Part shown: positions 1-5,851 of the stretch, in pieces | How the letters are laid out: every line of letters starts with the position of its first letter | Numbering within the stretch: position 1 is the stretch's first letter | Source of the DNA: Bacteroidaceae bacterium | GTDB lineage: Bacteria; Bacteroidota; Bacteroidia; Bacteroidales; Bacteroidaceae | DNA length: 33,678 bases | Assembly: GCA_017534815.1 (NCBI GenBank) | Contig: JAFXVS010000043.1 | Span: 1 to 33,678, forward strand | Reading direction: 5' to 3' | Notes under the pieces: generated by a model | The model's input: only the letters and a program-made list of their open reading frames with translations | Database searches by the model: none | Told to the model about the DNA's origin: nothing | Program-made: the position numbers and the translations under genes

Positions 1-315
1 CCGTGGCTGATGTGGTTCATTGGTGCATTGCGCAATGCATTACTTAACGGATTGCAAACAACCGACCGCGTGTTGCACAAAACCGAGTTCTGGGCGCGGC
101 ACAAGGATACCGAAATGAACGAGCGTCAGCGCAAGATTCTCAATCGTCTATGGGATGGCTTCGAGGGCAAACTGACCACTCAGAAATACGCCAAGATCAA
201 CCATTGCTCGCAAGACACGGCGTTGCGTGACATCCAATCGCTGATAGAGAAGCACATCCTCCGCAAGACAGACGAAGGAGGCCGCTCTACCAATTACGAG
301 TTGGTAGAACAATAA
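1..315 (+). CDS. Fic family protein, C-terminal fragment (5' end outside window)
   Basis: The reading frame is open from base 1 and ends at TAA 313-315, giving the last 104 residues of a longer protein. What remains is a helical stretch (PWLMWFIGALRNALLNGL) followed by a winged-helix-like domain with NERQRKILNRLWDGFEGKL, then TTQKYAKINHCSQDTALRDI and a GGRSTNYEL end. That combination is typical of the C-terminus of Fic/DUF4172-type proteins, whose Fic domain transfers AMP or a related group to a target protein. The catalytic HPFxxGNGR motif would lie upstream and is not visible, so activity cannot be judged. The first ATG here (10-12) is internal and is not a gene start. A bidirectional terminator follows 18 bases after the stop. 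Confidence 0.8.
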   Translation, partial: PWLMWFIGALRNALLNGLQTTDRVLHKTEFWARHKDTEMNERQRKILNRLWDGFEGKLTTQKYAKINHCSQDTALRDIQSLIEKHILRKTDEGGRSTNYELVEQ

Positions 316-333
316 AGTATCAGACTTCAAATG

Positions 334-371
334 AAAAGGGGAAGGCCGCAGCATTGCAGCCTTCCCCTTTT
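334..371. terminator. Bidirectional hairpin terminator between the Fic gene and the C10 protease gene
   Basis: Two 17-base arms (334-350 and 355-371) pair with a single mismatch around the 4-base loop GCAT. The stem has A4 on the left and T4 on the right, so it can terminate transcription both ways. It sits between the stop of the rightward Fic gene (315) and the stop of the leftward protease gene (440). A near copy occurs at 5581-5618. Confidence 0.8.
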
Positions 372-439
372 ATGTACACCCATCTTTTGATGATTTTGAA
401 TCAGATTTTTTGCCGATTTTGAGCGTAGCGACCAAGAAT

Positions 440-3400
440 TTACTTGATCACGACTCGACGTCCGCCGCAGATGTAGATGCCTGGAGCTGTCGGTTTGCCT
501 TCCAGCTTCACACCACTCAAAGTGTACCATCCTGAAAGTTGAGAGTTGAGAGTCGAGAGTTGAGAGTCGTCAACTGATTCAATCTCTGTGGTTTCATCGT
601 CTTCTCCGAAGTCGAAGTTGACACCTGTGATGGCACGAGATGCGGCACCATCCTCGCCAATCTTGAAGTAGGCACGGCAGGCTCCGATGGTGGCACCGCT
701 TTCAGGATAGTAGAGCGTGTTGCCTTCACCCACAAAGAGGATACTCGTATCAACTGTGCCGAAGGCCTTCTTGTCGTAGTTGGCGATAAAGCGAACTTTG
801 GCATCTCCGCTTGCCTTGTTATCGAAACTATTCATCGCCTCGTTAATAGTCACGCTCGTAAACACGGGGTCAACGATATTGTCGCCACTCGTCCATTTAA
901 TGATGTAAGGTGTACCAGCCACCAACTCATCGACAGGTCCGCTGAATGTCAGATTGAGCGTCTTATCTGTAATACTTGCCTCAGTCAACTGACGAGCCTC
1001 AACACCTGTACCGTCAAGCACACTTCCTGCAATCGTCAGGTCGAACGGCAGACAAATCGTGTTCCAACCGCCATCCTGCCAAAGGGTGCGGCCGTCAAGA
1101 GCTACATTCACCACATTGGTATGGTTGCTCCCTATCACACTCGTATTATTAACCGCCGCATCGCTCAAAGCAATTCCACTGAGGGTGGTAAAGGAGGACG
1201 AACTTGTCCATTCCGATGTTTTCTCACCACATATAGCCTGCACCTGGTATTCGTATGGGGTTTCAGCTGCCAATCCAGAGAGTTTGGATGGAGAGGTCAC
1301 GTTTGTAATCGTCGTCCAAGCATCTGGATTACCCACATAGATGTCATCAATGAAGAAGGCGAAAGCGTCTTCTGAAACACAATTAATGGCCAGTTGAATG
1401 GTCTGACCTGCATAAGCAGATAAGTCATAACTATATTGAGTCCATGTTGTTGGTGCTACAACATACGTAGAAGCACCACCCGCCAAATATGACGCAAAGG
1501 TGCCGTCTGTGTTCCCATAGACACCGACCTTAAAGCGTTCTTCATAACTGCTGGTATACGAACGAGCCCAGAAAGAGAATACGTCTCCTTCAGCAATGGT
1601 CAATTCAGGTAAGATGAACCAATCGTTGTTACGACTGGTATACATAAAGCAACCAAAAGCATTGCCACTATGGGCACTAAACCCATCAACAGGGCCATTT
1701 TGGAAAGCTATCAGAGATCCAGTATATCCTTGATTAGTGAATGCGACTCCTTGAATACCACCAGTTTTGGTTCCATCGCCATCATAGGTAGTACAAGGAG
1801 CAAAGTCGTCAACAGCCCAAGGGGTTGCCGTCTCGAAATCATAATAGAATCCCTTCCTATATCTCAGATTGTAATCGGTTCCGTTGCCTGTCCAAGTGAT
1901 TGTGGCCGAAACCGGGGTAATGTTTGTAGCGGCAAGGTTGGTAGGTACAGGAGGAGCTTCTGTCGTGAACTTGCCCACCTTTATCCATCTGTGAAGCACG
2001 CCATCCACCTTGGCACGCACCTTCACTTTATATTCGGTGCCATATACAAGACCCGAAATGGTGTATGGATTGGTGACGTTCTCAATCACGGTGCCGTTCA
2101 CGTCAATATCGTATGCAGTGGCTGTACTGGCATTTGTCCAACTCACTTCGGCAGTCAGACCAGCTGTATAAGTGACTGCGGGATCCGTAGGTATCACCTC
2201 TTCCACTACGTTCAACGTACCCCATAGTTTTCCATCAGGACTATATGATAAAGCAGTTCCATCGGGTGTAAAGAAATAAAGATCGTAAGTGCCTGCCTCA
2301 CCGAGCGTGAAAGTGATGGTGCAGTCTTCGGCCTGTTTAGATGGGATGGATACGTCATTCCCTTGAAGAAGATAATAATGGCTTCCATCTTTATAGCCCA
2401 GATAGACATCACCATCATAGGCATCATCGCTGTTGTTGGTGACATTGAGAGCGGCAGTCACAGGAACACCTACGCCCACCGTGCTGTGATTCAGCGTCAG
2501 ACTGTTCAACGTCAGACTGACAGTATTTACCGGTATGTTTGCAACAGTACCAGTCCAAGTTGATGGCTGGAGACCGACAATAGCTTCCTGGCCGTAATGG
2601 AAACCATCAAGGGAAGCGCTACCACCGATACCCTGCTGGTCAGGGTCGAGCACTGACAACACGAAATAGTTATCGCTCAAACCTCCCCAACCCCAGTTGA
2701 TATGGAAGTAATCCGTTTCGTCCTCATATTTGTAGCCGTCGCAGACGAAAGCGTGACCGCCGCCAGACGACTGGCCACTATAAAACACAGGACGGTCTTG
2801 ACTCAGTTCGCTATAGATAAGATCGACCCAGTTGGCATAGGAATAATAACTGCGCGACACACACTGTGTGGTGGTCTTATTATAACCGAAATACTCCTTG
2901 AGTGCGGTTAACGCCTTACCCGTATTGGAAGATGACTCTTCGTTATAATCCATCTTCGCTCCCCATCCACAGTATTTCATCAATGTGGCAACAGCCGTTT
3001 TCTGAGCATCTGTGCCACGAATCGTCTTATCATCATTGACATAATTGAGAAGCATATTTGCCCAATCGAAGGTGACATCAGGCAATGCAGCATGGTCTTG
3101 GCCATATCCGTCTGTATAAGCAGGTATTTCAGTCGAAGACGACGGAGACCCTTTTTGGTAATAGTAATACATCACCTGTGCCATAGCCGTTGCCACACAA
3201 CCTGTGGCAGACTTTTTGTCCGTCGCATATTCTGGACACAAATTATTATATGGCTCACCCTGATTCCAGATGGTCTTAATCAATGGTTCAATGGGTGTCT
3301 TGGACTGTCCCACTTCCCATGATGATGTCTTGGCGAGTGCCTTTCTTGTCGCCACCTTGCTGCCGTTCTGCTGCAACCAGGCAATCTCATCAGCATATCC

Positions 3401-3751
3401 TTGCAGCCAAGCCTTCATGTTGCTGGGTATCTTGTCAAGGTCGATGAAGCCGCTGTCGCTGAAGCCGAGGATGGGCGTGGTGCGGTCATCGTTGCTGACA
3501 ATGACGAAACCGCCGTCATTGCCCACGTTGAACACATAGAGTCCGTCCACCTGCCCTGCCGCATTGAGTTGCAGATCAGCACCAGCTGCCCTGCGGCTGC
3601 CATTAGCGGCCTTCTGATGATTGTTCACGAAGTCCTGTGCCAGCTGCAACGCTTGTTCAGCCGTCACATCGTCTGCCCATGCCTTGGTCAGGCAGCACAG
3701 CAGCACGGTCAGCGTCATCGCCACCCGTACCCAATAATCACGTGTCTTCAT
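440..3751 (-). CDS. Secreted C10 cysteine protease with adhesin-like C-terminal domains
   Basis: This is a 1103-residue exported protease of the streptopain/interpain A family (MEROPS C10). From the N-terminus it has a signal peptide (to about residue 27, ...TKAWA), a Spi-like inhibitory propeptide, and a catalytic domain with Cys185 (SATGCVATAMAQ), His333 (GGGHAFVCDGY) and the HINWGWGG loop. These are followed by beta domains including a fibronectin-III-like unit, a cleaved-adhesin/MAM-like module (FYYDFETATPW ... FFIDDIYVG), a second FN3-like unit, and a tail ending PGIYICGGRRVVIK that suggests type IX-type secretion (inference). I chose ATG 3751 because it lies 24 bases after the promoter box at 3776-3783, matching the 22-32 base spacing of most neighbours. 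An in-frame ATG at 3763 is possible. Residues about 1062-1073 (DSQLSTLNSQLS) are encoded by a 7-base repeat array just before the tail. Known relatives degrade host proteins. Confidence 0.9.
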   Translation of the reverse strand: MKTRDYWVRVAMTLTVLLCCLTKAWADDVTAEQALQLAQDFVNNHQKAANGSRRAAGADLQLNAAGQVDGLYVFNVGNDGGFVIVSNDDRTTPILGFSDSGFIDLDKIPSNMKAWLQGYADEIAWLQQNGSKVATRKALAKTSSWEVGQSKTPIEPLIKTIWNQGEPYNNLCPEYATDKKSATGCVATAMAQVMYYYYQKGSPSSSTEIPAYTDGYGQDHAALPDVTFDWANMLLNYVNDDKTIRGTDAQKTAVATLMKYCGWGAKMDYNEESSSNTGKALTALKEYFGYNKTTTQCVSRSYYSYANWVDLIYSELSQDRPVFYSGQSSGGGHAFVCDGYKYEDETDYFHINWGWGGLSDNYFVLSVLDPDQQGIGGSASLDGFHYGQEAIVGLQPSTWTGTVANIPVNTVSLTLNSLTLNHSTVGVGVPVTAALNVTNNSDDAYDGDVYLGYKDGSHYYLLQGNDVSIPSKQAEDCTITFTLGEAGTYDLYFFTPDGTALSYSPDGKLWGTLNVVEEVIPTDPAVTYTAGLTAEVSWTNASTATAYDIDVNGTVIENVTNPYTISGLVYGTEYKVKVRAKVDGVLHRWIKVGKFTTEAPPVPTNLAATNITPVSATITWTGNGTDYNLRYRKGFYYDFETATPWAVDDFAPCTTYDGDGTKTGGIQGVAFTNQGYTGSLIAFQNGPVDGFSAHSGNAFGCFMYTSRNNDWFILPELTIAEGDVFSFWARSYTSSYEERFKVGVYGNTDGTFASYLAGGASTYVVAPTTWTQYSYDLSAYAGQTIQLAINCVSEDAFAFFIDDIYVGNPDAWTTITNVTSPSKLSGLAAETPYEYQVQAICGEKTSEWTSSSSFTTLSGIALSDAAVNNTSVIGSNHTNVVNVALDGRTLWQDGGWNTICLPFDLTIAGSVLDGTGVEARQLTEASITDKTLNLTFSGPVDELVAGTPYIIKWTSGDNIVDPVFTSVTINEAMNSFDNKASGDAKVRFIANYDKKAFGTVDTSILFVGEGNTLYYPESGATIGACRAYFKIGEDGAASRAITGVNFDFGEDDETTEIESVDDSQLSTLNSQLSGWYTLSGVKLEGKPTAPGIYICGGRRVVIK
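535..569. repeat. Heptanucleotide array inside the C10 protease gene
   Basis: About five tandem copies of GAGAGT(T/C) with a strict 7-base period. On the coding strand it reads (A/G)ACTCTC and translates as SQLSTLNSQLS, immediately upstream of the 30-residue C-terminal tail. All three frames are open through the array. Confidence 0.85.
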
Positions 3752-3775
3752 ATCTTTCTTCATAAATTTTGGGGA

Positions 3776-3783
3776 CAAATTTA
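3776..3783 (-). promoter_or_regulatory. Bacteroidetes -7 box for the C10 protease gene
   Basis: On the minus strand the box reads TAAATTTG (consensus TAnnTTTG). No clear TTTG -33 box is seen 19-23 bases upstream. The distance to ATG 3751 is 24 bases and to ATG 3763 only 12. Confidence 0.5.
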
Positions 3784-3897
3784 CAACATTTATTCGAATA
3801 ATCATCCTTTTTACCCCAAAAAGTACTAAAAAACGTCCTATTCTCCTTTTGAAAAGAACCCGAAGAGCAATCATTCCTCCCAACTTTGCAAAATCAA

Positions 3898-3930
3898 AAC
3901 CGCTGGAAACGTCAAGCATTTCCAGCGGTT
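3898..3930 (-). terminator. Terminator of the LRR protein / small acidic peptide unit
   Basis: A perfect 12-base inverted repeat (3898-3909 and 3919-3930) with a 9-base loop. Read on the minus strand it is followed by TTTTGATTTTG. It lies 25 bases after the stop of the 50-residue ORF and upstream of the protease promoter, so it separates the two units. Confidence 0.8.
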
Positions 3931-3955
3931 ACATCTGATTCTTTTGGATAGTCAT

Positions 3956-4108
3956 TTACCAGCCCTCGTCCACCTCATCATCCTCGTCGTCAGGAATGAT
4001 CAGGCTCGTGTTCATGTTGTAGGCATCCTTGCTTGCACTCAGCATCAGGCAGTCTTGTTGCAGCTCATCAACCTGCATGGCAGGCTTCATATATTCTTTC
4101 TTATTCAT
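3956..4108 (-). CDS. Small acidic protein of 50 residues, unknown function
   Basis: The ORF starts at ATG 4108 and stops at TAA 3956-3958. It begins MNKKEYMKPAMQVDELQQ and ends in an acidic tail (IPDDEDDEVDEGW). A strong AGGAGG (4117-4122 on the minus strand) sits 8 bases before the ATG. The gene begins 18 bases after the LRR gene stop and is followed directly by a terminator, so it is the second gene of that unit. The opening K-E-Y-x-K-P-x-M-Q-V resembles short peptides I associate with Prevotella and Bacteroides genomes, which are often missed by annotation; that family memory is unverified. There is no signal peptide or membrane segment and no double-glycine leader. It could be a chaperone, a regulator or a peptide precursor; no function can be assigned. 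Translation is well supported by the ribosome binding site and the operon position. Confidence 0.7.
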   Translation of the reverse strand: MNKKEYMKPAMQVDELQQDCLMLSASKDAYNMNTSLIIPDDEDDEVDEGW

Positions 4109-4116
4109 ATCGGTGT

Positions 4117-4122
4117 CCTCCT
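4117..4122 (-). promoter_or_regulatory. Strong Shine-Dalgarno AGGAGG for the 50-residue ORF
   Basis: A perfect AGGAGG on the minus strand, 8 bases from ATG 4108. This is notable because most start sites in this window lack a recognisable Shine-Dalgarno, as is usual in Bacteroidetes. It is the best evidence that the small ORF is translated. Confidence 0.75.
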
Positions 4123-4126
4123 CACT

Positions 4127-5350
4127 TTACTTGATGAATACCTTCTTGCCGTTCACGATGTAGATGCCAGGAGCGGGGTTCTCCACCTCACGGCCCTGCA
4201 GGTCGTAGATGACGCCGTCTTCCACGCCTTCCTCAGCTTCCGTCTGCTCGATGCCCGTCGCCTCGTCAAAGACGAAGAAATCGCGGGAGCCGACGTTGCC
4301 GTCATACGTCAGGTAGGCCTTGTTGGCGCCGATGGTTCCTGTGGCTTTCAGCTTGTAGAAGCCTGCGCCCGTCGCTTCCTTGTAGTTCAACATGTAGACG
4401 TTGCCCGGATTCGGGATGCTGGTCATTGTGCCCTGCAGGCTGTTGCCCGAGTAGCCGTCTTCGCTGGCAGTTGTGTTTACATTCAGGATAATGCTGTTCG
4501 ACGCGCCCTTCAGCACCACGCCCTGACCCTTGGTAATGATGCCGTCAGCGATTTTGTTCATCGTGAGCGCCGTGCCAGAGAGCGCTACCTTGAACACCTG
4601 CGTCCCCGTGGGGGCAATTAAGTTCTTATACTCGTTGTAGTACGTAGCCCAGAACTCGCCCGTTTCCCCCTCGTTGGCCGTCACCTTCACCTTGTTCAAA
4701 TAGCCATCGGGACCCGTGTTGGCTTTGGATCCATTCTCTGTTCCGTCCCAGTTGGGCAGATTCGTGCAGCCTGTGAACATATGGGCGTCGTTGGACGTGG
4801 TTTTCCAACCGTCGCCCACAAAGATGGCCGTCAGCGACGAGCAGTTCCTAAACAACCTCGACATGGCGGTGGAGGAGGTGGTGTTCGTGTTGATGCTGCT
4901 AAGATCGACTGATACCAGCGACGAGCAGCCGTCGAACATTTCAGTCATCGATATGACGTTGGACGTTTCCAAGCTGCTGAGGTCAAGCGTTCTCAACGAT
5001 GAACAGCCGTCGAACATGTGACTCATGTTGGAGACATCGAGCGTGTACAAGCCGCTGAGATCGACAGATGTCAGCGCGGTGAAACCTTCGAACAGAGATC
5101 GAAAAGAGACTCCCTGGAAGTCCTTGCATGTCGTAGCGTCAACAGTGATGGTCTGAACAGTGGTCTTTTCGCTGGTGCCACTCAGATTCTTCCAGCTATC
5201 GTACATTTCGTCATAATAGGGTTTGCTCCCTGCGTTGCCATACTTCAGCGTTGCCGACGTACCGTTCACATCAAGGTAAAGGCTTTGTGCCCATGCGCTG
5301 GCCACCGTCAGGCAGAACAGCGCGAGAATTGAAAGTAATTTTTTCTTCAT
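4127..5350 (-). CDS. Secreted BspA/DUF285-type leucine-rich-repeat surface protein
   Basis: A 407-residue exported protein. Residues 1-21 form a signal peptide (LLSILALFCLTVASAWAQ). Residues about 60-215 contain DUF285-type leucine-rich repeats, recognisable from recurring MFDGCSSLxxLDLSS and LETSNVISMTEMF blocks with about 23-25 residues per unit. A beta-rich domain (about 225-355) follows, and the protein ends EVENPAPGIYIVNGKKVFIK, a tail of the type seen on the C10 protease next door. BspA-like repeats in oral and gut bacteria mediate binding to host matrix or to other bacteria; adhesion is the likely role here but is inferred. It is the first gene of a two-gene unit with the 50-residue peptide, with its own promoter about 85 bases upstream. 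Confidence 0.85.
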   Translation of the reverse strand: MKKKLLSILALFCLTVASAWAQSLYLDVNGTSATLKYGNAGSKPYYDEMYDSWKNLSGTSEKTTVQTITVDATTCKDFQGVSFRSLFEGFTALTSVDLSGLYTLDVSNMSHMFDGCSSLRTLDLSSLETSNVISMTEMFDGCSSLVSVDLSSINTNTTSSTAMSRLFRNCSSLTAIFVGDGWKTTSNDAHMFTGCTNLPNWDGTENGSKANTGPDGYLNKVKVTANEGETGEFWATYYNEYKNLIAPTGTQVFKVALSGTALTMNKIADGIITKGQGVVLKGASNSIILNVNTTASEDGYSGNSLQGTMTSIPNPGNVYMLNYKEATGAGFYKLKATGTIGANKAYLTYDGNVGSRDFFVFDEATGIEQTEAEEGVEDGVIYDLQGREVENPAPGIYIVNGKKVFIK

Positions 5351-5434
5351 AATATCCCTTTTTATATCAATTGATTTGGTTTGATTTGCGTAACCCTTGG
5401 TGGGGCATCACATCCCTCGTTTAGTTTTCGGCTG

Positions 5435-5442
5435 CAAACTTA
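5435..5442 (-). promoter_or_regulatory. Promoter -7 box for the LRR protein unit
   Basis: TAAGTTTG on the minus strand matches TAnnTTTG. No -33 TTTG is visible. The distance to ATG 5350 implies an untranslated leader of about 75-80 bases, longer than for other genes in the window. Confidence 0.55.
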
Positions 5443-5580
5443 CGAATTTTTGTTCTTTTTTGAGTCCGCTATGCGGAGAAATCATACAAATCCATCCAAA
5501 ATTTGTATATTTTTCCTTGAAAACGGATACGACAAACAAAAGAATCCCATCCCTTCAAGGACAGGTCAGTTCCGCAAATG
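5443..5580. other. Non-coding stretch between the LRR promoter and the mini-unit terminator
   Basis: No credible gene here. It holds a small palindrome, TCCGC-TAT-GCGGA (5465-5477), and an 8-base inverted repeat ATACAAAT/ATTTGTAT (5484-5508) followed by ATTTTTCC. Both lie just upstream of the LRR promoter box and could be operator-like, but I have no supporting evidence. Confidence 0.4.
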
Positions 5581-5618
5581 AAAAGGAGAAGGCCGCAGCA
5601 ATTGCAGCCTTCCCCTTT
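5581..5618. terminator. Hairpin terminator, near-copy of the one at 334-371
   Basis: Arms at about 5581-5597 and 5603-5618 around a 5-base loop. The stem has two mismatches, and A4 on the left supplies a U-run for leftward transcription. It lies 28 bases after the stop of the 26-codon ORF. The element and its flanks (CAAATG before, ATGT after) match 328-376 almost base for base. Confidence 0.65.
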
Positions 5619-5645
5619 ATGTTTACATCCAGTAATGCTGTCTGA

Positions 5646-5726
5646 TTATTTCAGCTTTAAGGTCTGGAGAGAATTCATAATATATTCCAGATTCCTATCA
5701 ATGGCGAACTGAGGGATGGATTGCAT
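5646..5726 (-). CDS. Candidate 26-residue ORF in a self-contained mini transcription unit
   Basis: ATG 5726 to TAA 5646-5648 encodes MQSIPQFAIDRNLEYIMNSL followed by QTLKLK. It lies 14 bases downstream of a very good promoter (TTTG-N20-TACCTTTG on the minus strand) and is followed by a hairpin terminator, so a transcript of roughly 150 bases is expected. The peptide is amphipathic and not strongly hydrophobic, and has no signal peptide. I do not recognise it. Alternatives are a small regulatory RNA or the remnant of a decayed gene whose promoter and terminator survive. The unit is divergent from the 1250-residue protein, with promoters back to back. Confidence 0.45.
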   Translation of the reverse strand: MQSIPQFAIDRNLEYIMNSLQTLKLK

Positions 5727-5740
5727 CAGTAATTCAACTA

Positions 5741-5772
5741 CAAAGGTACGCTCTTTTTTCCGACTCCACAAA
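5741..5772 (-). promoter_or_regulatory. Full leftward promoter of the mini-unit
   Basis: On the minus strand TTTG (5772-5769), a 20-base spacer and TACCTTTG (5748-5741) fit the Bacteroidetes sigma-ABfr consensus in both boxes and in spacing. Confidence 0.8.
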
Positions 5773-5787
5773 AAAAACAAGGAAAAG

Positions 5788-5819
5788 TTTGGCAGATCAG
5801 GCAAAATGATGTACATTTG
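5788..5819 (+). promoter_or_regulatory. Full rightward promoter of the 1250-residue protein
   Basis: TTTG (5788-5791), a 20-base spacer and TACATTTG (5812-5819). The upstream box is only 15 bases from the -33 box of the divergent promoter, so the two promoters probably compete for or share a regulator. Confidence 0.8.
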
Positions 5820-5851
5820 CCGACATAACAATCTGAACTAATCTTTTGGAC

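Noticed and set aside
5484-5508. ATACAAAT/ATTTGTAT hairpin followed by ATTTTTCC as a terminator
   Set aside because: The stem is only 8 A/T-rich pairs and no gene ends nearby on the plus strand; kept only as a note on the intergenic stretch.
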